Below are positions 1 to 11,500 of a stretch of DNA of 64,000 nt, piece after piece (position 1 is the first letter of the stretch; each line of letters opens with the position of its first letter). The position numbers and the translations under genes are program-made. The notes below the pieces were generated by a model. The model had not been told where the DNA came from. It made no database searches and was given only the letters and a program-made list of their open reading frames with translations. Source of the stretch: Camelus bactrianus (taxonomy: Eukaryota; Chordata; Mammalia; Artiodactyla; Camelidae); contig NC_133555.1 of assembly GCF_048773025.1 (NCBI RefSeq), positions 55,313,206-55,377,205 on the forward strand, in the 5' to 3' direction.

Positions 1-249
1 TTCACACACAGTTATCCCTCAGAACTGAGCAAGTGGAGAGACGTTCGTTCATCTAGCACCAATGGCACGGGTTGCAGGAGACACTTTTTCTCTGCTTTCT
101 CAGTCTGTTTCCTAGTGCCGGTTTGAAGTTCCTGCAGTTTTCACTGTCAAACCGAGTTGGAGCTAGTACCTCCCCATATATATGTATGGAATGGAGTTTG
201 CAACTGAAAAGAAACTTTGTATTCCCAATAAGCTCTGTGAAGGGCGGCT
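1..249. repeat. Reference monomer (first full unit) and its anatomy
   Basis: I use this unit as the numbering system (unit position 1 = first T of TTCACACACA). Visible elements are: a dyad CTCAG-AA-CTGAG at 18-29; a CG-containing stretch GACGTTCGTTC at about 40-50; an AACGGG block, intact in most copies, at about 66-71; a T/C-rich stretch at 85-111; an 8-bp inverted repeat CGGTTTGA (119-126) / TCAAACCG (147-154); inside its loop, a PstI site CTGCAG at 132-137 and a 4-bp stem CAGT (135-138) / ACTG (143-146); an imperfect 15-bp palindrome at 159-173; a perfect palindrome CATATATATG at 175-184; and an A-rich run CTGAAAAGAAAC at about 204-215. No shorter internal period is obvious. Confidence 0.9.
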
Positions 250-3200
250 TTCACACACACTTATCTCTCAGAACTGAGCAAGTGGAGAGACGTTCGTTCA
301 TCTAGCACCAAGGGAACGGGTTGCAGGAGACACTATTTCTCTGCTTTCTCAGGCTTTTTCCTAGTGCCGGTTTGAAGTTCCTGCAGTTTTCACTGTCAAA
401 CAAAGTTGGAGCTAGTACCTCCTTATATAGATGCATGGAATGGAGTTTGCAACGGAAAAGAAACTTTGTGTTCCCAATAAGCTCTGTGAAGGACGGCTTT
501 CACACACAATTATCTCTCAAAACTGAGCAAGTGGATAGACGTTCGTTCATCATGCACCAAGGGAACGGGTTGCAGGAGACACTATTTCTCTGCTTTCTCA
601 GGCTTTTTCCTAGTGCCGGTTTGAAGTTCCTGCAGTTTTCACTGTCAAACAGAGTTGGAGCTAGTACCTCCCCATATATATGTATGGAACGGAGTTTGCA
701 ACTGAAAAGAAACTTTGTTTTCTCAACAAGCTAGGTGAAGGACGGCTTTCACACACACTTATCTCTCAGAACTGAGCAAGCGGAGAGACGTTCGTTCATC
801 TAGCAGCAAGGGAACGGGTTGCAGGAGACACTATTTCTCTGCTTTCTCAGTCTTTTTCCTAGTGCCGGTTTGAAGTTCCTGCAGTTTTCACTGTCAAACC
901 GAGTTGGAGCTTGTACCTCCCCATATATATGAATGGAATGGAGTTTGCAACTGAAAAGAAACTTTGTGTTCCCAATAAGCTCTGTGAAGGACGGCTTTCA
1001 CACACAATTATCTCTCAAAACTGAGCAAGTGGATAGACGTTCGTTCATCTTGCACCAAGGGAACGGATTGCAGGAGACACATTTTCTCTGCTTTCTCAGG
1101 CTTTTTCCTAGTGCCGGTTTGAAGTTCCTGCAGTTTTCACTGTCAAACCGAGTTGGAGCTAGTACCTCCCCATATATATGTATGGAATGGAGTTTGCAAC
1201 TGAAAAGAAACTTTGTGTTCTCAACAAGCTAGGTGAAGGACGGCTTTCACACACACTTATCTCTCAGAACTGAGCAAGTGGAGAGACGTTCGTTCATCTA
1301 GCACCAGGGGAACGGGTTGCAGGAGACACTTTTTCTCTGCTTTCTCAGTCTGTTTCCTAGTGCCGGTTTGAAGTTCCTGCAGTTTTCACTGTCAAACCGT
1401 GTTGGAGCTAGTACCTCCCCATATATATGTATGGAATGAAGTTTGCAACTGAAAAGAAACTTTGTGTTCCCAACAAGCTAGGTGAAGGACGGCTTTCACA
1501 CACACTTATCTCTCAGAACTGAGCAAGTGGAGAGACGTTCGTTCATCTAGCACCAAGGGAACGGGTTGCAGGAGATACTATTTCTCTGCTTTCTCAGTCT
1601 TTTTCCTAGTGCCGGTTTGAAGTTCCTGCAGTTTTCACTGTCAAACCGAGTTGGAGCTAGTACCTCCCCATATATATGAATGGAAAGGAGTTTGCAACTG
1701 AAAAGAAACTTTGTGTTCCCAACAAGCTAGGTGAAGGAAGGCTTTCACACACACTTATCTCTCAGAACTGAGCAAGTGGAGAGACGTTCGTTCATTTAGC
1801 ACTAAGGGAACGGGTTGCAGGTGACACTTTTTCTCTGCTTTCTCAGACTGTTTCCTAGTGCCGGTTTGAAGTTCCTGCAGTTTTCACTGTCAAACCGAGT
1901 TGGAGTTAATACCTCCCCATATATATGTATGGAATGGAGTTTGCAACTGAAAAGAAACTTTGTGTTCCCAACAAGCTAGGTGAAGGACGGCTTTCACACA
2001 CACTTATCTCTCCGAACTGAGCAAGTGGAGACACGTTCGTTCATCTAGCACCAATGGAACGGGTTGCAGGTGACACTTGTTCTCTGCTTTCTCAGTCTGT
2101 TTCCTAGTGCCGGTTTGAAGTTCCTGCAGTTTTCACTGTCAAACCGAGTTGGAGCTAGTACCTCCCCATATATATGAATGGAATGGAGTTTGCAAGTGAA
2201 AAGAAACTTTGTGTTCCCAACAAGCTAGGTGAAGGACGGCTTTCACACACACTTATCTCTCAGAACTGAGCAAGTGGAGAGACGTTCGTTCATCTAGCAC
2301 CAAGGGAATTGGTTGCAGGAGACAATTTTATTCTGCTTTCACAGTCTGTTTCCTAGTGCCGGTTTGAAGTTCCTGCAGTATTCACTGTAAAACCGAGTTG
2401 GAATTATTACCTACCCATATATATGTATGGAATTTAGTTTGCAACTGAAAAGAAACTTTGTGTTCCCAACAAGCAAAGTGAAGGACGGCTTTCCCACACA
2501 CATATCTCTCGGAAATGAGCACGTGGATAGACGTTCGTTCATCTAGCACCAAGGGAACGGGTTGCAGGAGTCATTATTTCTCTGCTTTCTCAGTCTGTTT
2601 CCTAGTGCCGGTTTGAAGTTCCTGCAGTTTTCACTGTCAAACCGAGTTGGAGCTAGTACCTCCACATATATATGTATGGAATGGAGTTTGCAACTGAAAA
2701 GAAACTTTGTGTTCCCAACAAGCTAGGTGAAGGACGGCTTTCACACACACTTTTCTCTCCGAACTGAGCAAGTGGAGACACGTTCGTTCATCTAGCACCA
2801 ATGGAACGGGTTGCAGGAGACACTTGTTCTCTGCTTTCTCAGTCTGTTTCCTAGTGCCGGTTTGAAGTTCCTGCAGTTTTCACTGTCAAACCGAGTTGGA
2901 GCTAGTACCTCCCCATATATATGTATGGAATGGAGTTTGCAACTGAAAAGAAACTTTGTGTTCCCAATAAGCTCTGTGAAGGACGGCTTTCACACACACT
3001 TATCTCTCAGAACTGAGCAAGTGGAGAGACGTTCGTTCATCTAGCACCAAGGGAACGGGTTGCAGGAGACACTATTTCTCTGCTTTCTCAGGCTTTTTCC
3101 TAGTGCCGGTTTGAAGTTCCTGCAGTTTTCACTGTCAAACCGAGTTGGAGCTAGTACCTCCCCATATATATGTATGGAATGGAGTTTGAAACTGAAAAGA

Positions 3201-3486
3201 AAATTTGTGTTCTCAACAAGCTAGGTGAAGGACGGCTTTAACACACACTTATCTCTCAGAACTGAGCAAGTGGAGAGACGTTCGTTCATCTAGCACCAAT
3301 GGAACGGGTTGCAGGAGAAACTTTTTCTCTGCTTTCTCAGTCTGTTTCCTAGTGCCGGTTTGAAGTTCCTGCAGTTTTCACTGTCAAACCGTGTTGGATC
3401 TAGAACCTCCCCATATATATGTATGGAATGGTGTTTGCAAATGAAAAGAAACTTTGTGTTCCCAACAAGCTAGGTGAAGGACGGCT
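1..3486. repeat. Irregular monomer block at the left edge
   Basis: About 14 monomers without a clear short HOR. The stretch around 500-1,440 matches the stretch around 4,235-5,175 at an offset of 3,735 bp (15 monomers); shared markers include GAATGGAATGG followed by AATAAGCTCTGTG, and a GAATGAAG monomer. A distinctive monomer at about 2,300-2,530 (GGGAATTGGTTG, AAGCAAAGTG, TTTCCCACACACA) recurs in the 6-8.5 kb region. No gene or unique DNA is present. Confidence 0.7.
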
Positions 3487-4980
3487 TTCACACACACTTA
3501 TCTCTCAGAACTGAGCAAGTGGAGAGACGTTGGTTCATCTAGCACCAAGGGAACGGGTTGCAGGAGACACTATTTCTCTGCTTTCTCAGTCTTTTTCCTA
3601 GTGCCGGTTTGAAGTTCCTGCAGTTTTCACTGTCATACCGAGTTGGAGCTAGTACCTCCCCATATATATGAAAGGAATGGAGTTTGCAACTGAAAAGAAA
3701 CTTTGTGTTCCTAATAAGCTCTGTGAAGGACGGCTTTCACACACAATTATCTCTCAAAACTGAGCAAGTGGATAGACGTTCGTTCATCTTGCACCAAGGG
3801 AACGGGTTGCAGGAGACACTATTTCTCTGCTTTCTCAGGCTTTTTCCTAGTGCCGGTTTGAAGTTCCTGCAGTTTTCACTGTCAAACCGAGTTGGAGCTA
3901 GTACCTCCCCATATATATGTATGGAATGGAGTTTCCAACTGAAAAGAAACTTTGTGTTCCCAACAAGCTAGGTGAAGGACGGCTTTCACACACACTTATC
4001 TCTCTGAACTGAGCAAGTGGAGAGACGTTCGTTCATCTAGCACCAAGGGAACGGGTTGCAGGAGACACTATTTCTCTGCTTTCTCAGTCTTTTTCCTAGT
4101 GCCGGTTTGAAGTTCCTGCAGTTTTCACTGTCAAACCGAGTTGGAGCTAGTACCTCCCCATATTTATGAATGGAATGGAGTTTGCAACTGAAAAGAAACT
4201 TTGTGTTCCCAATAAGCTCTGTGAAGGACGGCTTTCACACACAATTACCTCTCAAAACTGAGCAAGTGGATAGACGTTCGTTCATCTTGCACCAAGGGAA
4301 CGGGTTGCAGGAGACACTATTTCTCTGCTTTCTCAGGCTTTTTCCTAGTGCCGGTTTGAAGTTCCTGCAGTTTTCACTGTCAAACCGAGTTGGAGCTAGT
4401 ACCTCCCCATATATATGTATGGAATGGAGTTTGCAACTGAAAAGAAACTTTGTGTTCCCAACAAGCTAGTTGAAGGACGGCTTTCACACACACTTATCTC
4501 TCAGAACTGAGCAAGTGGAGAGACGTTCTTTCATTTAGCACCAAGGGAACGGTGTGCAGGAGACACTATTTCTCTGCTTTCTCAGTCTTTTTCCTAGTGC
4601 CGGTTTGAAGTTCCTGCAGTTTTCACTGTCAAACCGAGTTGGAGCTTGTACCTCCCCATATATATGAATGGAATGGAGTTTGCAACTGAAAAGAAACTTT
4701 GTGTTCCCAATAAGCTCTGTGAAGGACGGCTTTCACACACAATTATCTCTCAAAACTGAGCAAGTGGATAGACGTTCGTTCATCTTGCACCAAGGGAACG
4801 GGTTGCAGGAGACACTATTTCTCTGCTTTCTCAGGCTTTTCCCTAGTGCCGGTTTGAAATTCCTGCAGTTTTCACTGTCAAACCGAGTTGGAGCTAGTAC
4901 CTCCCAATATATATGTATGGAATGGAGTTTGCAACTGAAAAGAAACTTTGTGTTCTCAACAAGCTAAGTGAAGGACGGCT
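3487..4980. repeat. Dimeric HOR, three tandem copies of a 498-bp unit
   Basis: Two monomer types alternate strictly. Odd units carry CAGTCTTTTTCC and end with AATAAGCTCTGTG, and in the latter two copies read GAATGGAATGG. Even units carry CACACAATT, GTGGATAGACG, CATCTTGCACC and CAGGCTTTT. The end marker AATAAGCTCTG falls at about 3,712, 4,210 and 4,708, spaced 498 bp. A fourth copy of the same pair stands alone at 748-1,245, 15 monomers upstream. Confidence 0.85.
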
Positions 4981-6226
4981 TTCACACACACTTATCTCTC
5001 AGAACTGAGCAAGTGGAGAGACGTTCGTTCATCTAGCACCAATTGAACGGGTTGCAGGAGACACTTTTTCTCTGCTTTCTCAGTCTGTTTCCTAGTGCCG
5101 GTTTGAAGTTCCTGCAGTTTTCACTGTCATACCGTGTTGGAGCTAGTACCTCCCCATATATATGTATGGAATGAAGTTTGCAACTGAAAAGAAACTTTGT
5201 GTTCCCAACAAGCTAGGTGAAGGACGGCTTTCACACACACTTATCTCTCAGAACTGAGCAAGTGGAGAGACGTTCGTTCATTTAGCACTAAGGGAACGGG
5301 TTGCAGGTGACACTTTTTCTCTGCTTTCTCAGAATGTATCCTAGTGCCGGTTTGAAGTTCCTGCAGTTTTCAGTGTCAAACCGAGTTGGAGGTAATACCT
5401 CCCCGTATATTTGTATGGAATGAAGTTTGAAACTGAAAAGAAAATTTGTGTTCCCAACAAGCTAGGTGAAGGACGGCTTTCACACACACTTATCTCTCAG
5501 AACTGAGCAAGTGGAGAGACGTTCGTTCATCTAGCACCAAGGGAACGGGTTGCAGGAGATAATTTTTCTCTGCTTTCTCAGTCTGTTTCCTAGTGCCGGT
5601 TTGAAGTTCCTGCAGTTTTCACTGTAAAACCGAGTTGGAGGTAGTACCTACCCATATATATGTATGGAATTTAGTTTGCAAATGAAAAGAAAGTTGTGTT
5701 CCCAACAAGCTAGTTGAAGGACTGCTTTCACACACACTTATCTCTCAGAAATGAGCAAGTGGAAAGACGTTCGTTCATCTAGCACCAATGGAATTGGTTG
5801 CAGGAGACACTATTTCTCTGCTTTCTCAGTCTGTTTCCTAGTGCCGGTTTGAAGTTCCTGCAGTTTTCACTGTCAAACCGAGTTGGAGCTAGTAAATCCC
5901 CATATATATGTATGGAATGGAGTTTGCAACTGAAAGAAACTTTGTGTTCCCAACAAGCTAGGTGAAGAATGGCTTTCACACACACGTATCTCTCGGAAAT
6001 GAGCACGTGGATAGACGTTCGTTCATCTAGCACCAAGGGAACGGGTTGCAGGAGACACTTTTTCTCTGCTTTCTCAGTCTGTTTCCTAGTGCCGGTTTGA
6101 ACTTCCTGCAGTTTTCACTGTCAAACCGAGTTGGAGCTAGTACCTCCCCATATATATGTATGGAATGGAGTTTGCAACTAAAAAGAAACTTTGTGTTCCC
6201 AAAAACCTAGGTGAAGGACGGCTTTC
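4981..6226. repeat. Linking monomers, no clear HOR
   Basis: About five monomers. They include the GAATGAAG type near 5,170, a monomer with the perfect palindrome at 5,388-5,402, a short unit near 5,690 (GAAAGTTGTG) and another near 5,930 (CTGAAAGAAAC) that together account for a 2-bp register loss by 10 kb. Nothing other than satellite is seen. Confidence 0.65.
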
Positions 6227-8571
6227 ACACACACTTATCTCTCAGAACTGAGCAAGTGGAGAGACGTTCGTTCATCTAGCACCAAGGGAATTGGTTGCAG
6301 GAGACAATTTTTCTCTGCTTTCACAGTCTGTTTCCTAGTGCCGGTTTGAAGTTCCTGCAGTATTCACTGTAAAACCGAGTTGGAGCTAGTACCTCCCCAT
6401 ATATATGTATGGAATTTAGTTTGCAACTGAAAAGAAACTTTGTGTTCACAACAAGCAAAGTGAAGGACGGCTTTCCCACACACATATCTCTCGGAAATGA
6501 GCACGTGGATAGACGTTCGTTCATCTAGCACCAAGGGAACGGGTTGAAGGAGACACTTTTTCTCTGCTTTCTCAGTCTGTTTCCTAGTGCCGGTTTGAAG
6601 TTCCTGCAGTTTTCACTGTCAAACCGAGTTGGAGCTAGTACCTCCCCATATATATGTATGGAATGGAGTTTGCAACTAAAAAGAAACTTTGTGTTCCCAA
6701 CAAGCTAGTTGAAGGATGGCTTTCACACGCACTTATCTCTCGGAACTGAGCACGTGGAGAGAGTTTAGTTCATCAAGCACCAAGGGAACGGGTTGCAGGA
6801 GTCACTATTTCTCTGCTTTCTCAGTCTGTTTCCTAGTGCCGTTTTGAAGTTCCTGCAGTTTTCACTGTCAAACCGAGTTGGAGCTAGTACCTCCCCATAT
6901 ATATGTATGGAATGGATTTTGCAATTGAAAAGAAACTTTGTGTTCCCAACAAGCTAGGTGAAGGACGGCTTTCACACACACTTATCTCTCCGAACTGAGC
7001 AAGTGGAGACACGTTCGTTCATCTAGCAACAATGGAACGGGTTGCAGGAGACACTTGTTCTCTGCTTTCTCAGTCTGTTTCCTAGTGCCGGTTTGAAGTT
7101 CCTGCGGTTTTCACTGTCAAACCGACTTGGAGTTAGTACCTCCCCATATATATGAATGGAATGGAGTTTGCAACTGAAATGAAACTTTGTGTTCCCAACA
7201 AGCTAGGTGAAGGACGGCTTTCACACACACTTATCTCTCAGAACTGAGCAAGTGGAGAGACGTTCGTTCATCTAGCACCAAGGGAATTGGTTGCAGGAGA
7301 CAATTTTTCTCTGCTTTCACAGTCTGTTTCCTAGTGCCGTTTTGAAGTTCCTGCAGTTTTCACTGTCAAACAGAGTTGGAGCTAGTACCTCCCCATATAT
7401 ATGTATTGAATGGATTTTGCAACTGAAAAGAAACTTTGTGTTCCCAACAAGCTAGGTGAAGGACGGCTTTCACACACACTTATCTCTCCGAACTGAGCAA
7501 GTGGAGACACGTTCGTTCATCTAGCACCAATGGAACGGGTTGCAGGAGACACTTGTTCTCTGCTTTCTCAGTCTGTTTCCTAGTGCCGGTTTGAAGTTCC
7601 TGCAGTTTTCACTGTCAAACCGAGTTGGAGCTAGTACCTCCCCATATATATGTATGGAATGGATTTTGCAACTGAAAAGAAACTTTGTGTTCCCAATAAG
7701 CTCTGTGAAGGACGGCTTTCACACACAATTATCTCTCAGAACTGAGCAAGTGGATAGACGTTCGTTCATCTAGCACAAAGGGAACGGGTTGCAGGAGACA
7801 CTATTTCTCTGCTTTCTCAGGCTTTTTCCTAGTGCCGGTTTGAAGTTCCTGCAGTTTTCACTGTCAAACCGAGTTGGAGCTAGTACCTCCCCATATATAT
7901 GTATGGAATGGAGTTTGCAACTGAAAAGAAACTTTGTGTTCTCAACAAGCTAGGTGAAGGACGGCTTTCACACACACTTATCTCTCAGAACTGAGCAAGT
8001 GGAGAGACGTTCGTTCATCTAGCACCAATGGAATGGGTTGCAGGAGACACTATTTCTCTGCTTTCTGAGTCTTTTTCCTAGTGCCGGTTTGAAGTTCCTG
8101 CAGTTTTCACTGTCAAACCGACTTGGAGCTAGTACCTCCCCATATATATGAATGGAATGGAGTTTGCAACTGAAAAGAAACTTTGTGTTCCCAACAAGCT
8201 AGGTGAAAGACGGCTTTCACACACACTTATCTCTCAGAACTGAGCAAGTGGAGAGACGTTCGTTCATCTAGCACCAAGGGAATTGGTTGCAGGAGACAAT
8301 TTTTCTCTGCTTTCACAGTCTGTTTCCTAGTGCTGGTTTGAAGTTCCTGCAGTTTTCACTGTAAAACCGAGTTGGAGCTAGTACCTCCCCATATATATGT
8401 ATGGAATTTAGTTTGCAACTGAAAAGAAACTTTGTGTTCCCAACAAGCAAAGTGAAGGACGGCTTTCCCACACACATATCTCTCAGAACTGAGCAAGTGG
8501 AGAGACGTTCGTTCATCTAGCACCAAGGGAACTTGTTGCAGGAGACACTTTTTGTCTGCTTTCTCAGTCTG
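6227..8571. repeat. Tetramer-register block (996-bp spacing)
   Basis: The marker GGGAATTGGTTG with a CTTTCACAG segment occurs at about 6,286, 7,282 and 8,278, exactly 996 bp (four monomers) apart. The same marker also occurs at about 2,304, sixteen monomers upstream. The intervening monomers are not identical in all copies, and the 7,282 copy switches mid-unit to a CCGTTTTGAAG type seen near 6,835, so crossovers have occurred inside the block. Confidence 0.65.
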
Positions 8572-11500
8572 TTTCCTAGTGCCGGTTTGAAGTTCCTGCA
8601 GTTTTCACTGTAAAACCGAGTTGGAGCTAGTACCTCCCCATATATATGTATGGAATGGAGTTTGCAACTGAAAAGAAACTTTGTGTTCCCAACAAGCTAG
8701 GTGAAGAATGGCTTTCTCACACACTTAACTTTCGGAACTGAGCACGTGGAGAGACGTTCGTTCATATAGCACCAAGGGAACGGGTTGCAGGAGACACTTT
8801 TTCTCTGCTTTCTCAATCTGTTTCCTAGTGCCGGTTTGAAGTTCCTGCAGTTTTCACTGTCAAACCGAGTTGGAGCTTGTACCTCCCCATATATATGTAT
8901 GGAATGGAGTTTGCAACTGAAAAGAAAGTTTGTGTTCCCAACAAGCTAGTTGAAGGACGGCTTTCACACACAGTTATCCCTCAGAACTGAGCAAGTGGAG
9001 AGACGTTCCTTCATCTAGCACCAATGGCACGGGTTGCAGGAGACACTTTTTCTCTGCTTTCTCAGTCTGTTTCCTAGTGCCGATTTGAAGTTCCTGCAGT
9101 TTTCACTGTCAAACCGAGTTGGAGCTAGTACCTCCCCATATATATGTATGGAATGGAGTTTGCAACTGAAAAGAAACTTTGTGTTCCCAACAAGCTAGGT
9201 GAAGGACGGCTTTCACACACACTTATCTCTCAGAACTGAGCAAGTGGAGAGACGTTCGTTCATATAGCACCAAGGGAACGGGTTGCAGGAGACACTTGTT
9301 CTCTTCTTTCTCAGTCTTTTTCCTACTGCCGGTTTGAAGTTCCTGCAGTTTTCACTGTCAAACCGAGTTGGAGCTAGTACCTCCCCATATATATGTATGG
9401 AATGGAGTTTGCAGCTGAAAAGAAACTTTGTGTTCCCAACAAGCTAGGTGAAGGACGGCTTTCACACACAATTATCTCTCAGAACTGAGCAAGTGGAGAG
9501 ACGTTCGTTCATCTAGCACCAAGGGAACGGGTTGCAGGAAACACTTGTTCTCTTCTTTCTCAGTCTTTTTCCTACTGCCGGTTTGAAGTTCCTGCAGTTT
9601 TCACTGTCAAACTGAGTTGGAGCTAGTACCTCCCCATATATATGAATGGAATTTAGTTTGCAACTGAAAAGAAACTTTGTGTTCCCAACAAGCTAGGTGA
9701 AGGACGGCTTTCACACACACTTATCTCTCAGAACTGAGCAAGTGGAGAGACCTTCATTCATCTAGCACCAAGGGAATGGGTTGCAGGAGACAATATTTCC
9801 CTGCTTTCTCAGTCTGTTTCCTAGTGCCGATTTTAAGTTCCTGCAGTTTTCACTGTCAAACCGAGTTGGAGCTAGTACCTCCCCATATATATGAATGGAA
9901 TGGAGTTTGCAACTAAAAAGAAACTTTGTGTTCCCAAAAAGCTAGGTGAAGGATGGCTTTCACACGCACTTATCTCTCGGAACTGAGCACGTGGAGAGAG
10001 TTTCGTTCATCAAGCACCAAGGGAACGGGTTGCAGGAGACACTATTTCTCTGCTTTCTCAGTCTGTTTCCTAGTGCCGGTTTGAAGTTCCTGCAGTTTTC
10101 ACTGTCAAACAGAGTTGGAGCTATTACCTCCCCATATATATGTATGGAATGGAGTTTGCAACTGAAAAGAAACTTTGTGTTCCCAACAAGCAAGGTGAAG
10201 GACGGCTTTCACACACACTTATCTCTACGAACTGAGCAAGTGGAGAGACGTTCGTTCATCTTGCACCAAGGGAACGGGTTGCAGGAGACACTATTTCTCT
10301 GCTTTCTCAGGCTTTTTCCTAGTGCCGGTTTGAAGTTCCTGCAGTTTTCACTGTCAAACAGAGTTGGAGCTAGTTCCTCCCCATATAAATTTATGGAATG
10401 GAGTTTGCAACTGAAAAGAAACTTTGTGTTCTCAACAAGCTAGGTGAAGGACGGCTTTCACACACACTTATCTCTCAGAACTGAGCAAGTGGAGAGACGT
10501 TCGTTCATCTAGCACCAATTAAACGGGTTGCAGGAGACACTTTTTCTCTGCTTTCTCAGTCTGTTTCCTAGTGCCGGTTTGAAGTTCCTGCAGTTTTCAC
10601 TGTCAAACCGTGTTGGAGCTAGTACCTCCCCATATATATGTATGGAATGAAGTTTGCAACTGAAAATAAACTTTGTGTTCCCAACAAGCTAGGTGAAGGA
10701 CGGCTTTCACACACACTTATCTCTCAGAACTGAGCAAGTGGAGAGACGTTCGTTCATCTAGCACCAAGGGAACGGGTTGCAGGAGACACTATTTCTCTGC
10801 TTTCTCAGTCTTTTTCCTAGTGCCGGTTTGAAGTTCCTGCAGTTTTCACTGTCAAACCGAGTTGGAGCTAGTACCTCCCCATATATATGAATGGAATGGA
10901 GTTTGCAACTGAAAAGAAACTTTGTGTTCCTAACAAGCTAGGTGAAGGTCGGCTTTCACACACACTTATCTCTCAGAACTGAGCAAGTGGAGAGACGTTC
11001 TTTCATCTAGCACCAAGGGAACGGGTTGCAGGAGATATTTTTCTCTGCTTTCTCAGTCTTTTTCCTAGTGCCGGTTTGAAGTTCCTGCAGTTTTCACTGT
11101 CAAAGAAAGTTGGAGCTAGCACCTCCTTATATAGATGCATGGAATGGAGTTTGCAACTGAAAAGAAACTTTGTGTTCTCAACAAGTTAGGAGAAAGACGG
11201 CTTTCACACACACTTAACTCTCAGAACTGAGCAAGTGGAGAGAAGTTCGTTCATCTAGCACTAAGGGAACGGGTTGCAGGAGACACTTTTTCTCTGCTTT
11301 TTCAGACTGTTTCCTAGTGCCGGTTTGAAGTTACTGCAGTTTTCACTGTCAAACCGAGTTGGAGCTAATACCTCCCCATATATATGTATGGAATGAAGTT
11401 TGCAACTGTAAAGAAACTTTGTGTTCCCAACAAGCTAGGTGAAGGACGGCTTTCACACACACTTATTTCTCAGAACAGAGCAAGTGGAGAGACGTTCGTT

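Noticed and set aside
1-20. The short CACACACA run as a microsatellite
   Set aside because: It is only four or five CA steps per monomer, part of the unit and fixed in phase, not an independent repeat.
40-71. A canonical CENP-B box
   Set aside because: TTCG and CGGG are present but 24 bp apart, start to start, instead of 11, and the required central A spacing is not met. Kept only as a low-interest finding.
174-189. CATATATATG as a TATA-box-like promoter in every monomer
   Set aside because: It is a 10-bp AT palindrome present in nearly all units, with no other promoter element or gene downstream. Satellite transcription is possible but the sequence does not show it.
72-305. Open frames of 60-165 residues recurring on both strands, for example peptides containing LFPSAGLKFLQFSL or KLHSIHIYGE
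   Set aside because: They recur with the satellite period, overlap on opposite strands, begin and end at monomer variants, and resemble no protein I know. They follow from a monomer length divisible by three, so none is called as a CDS.
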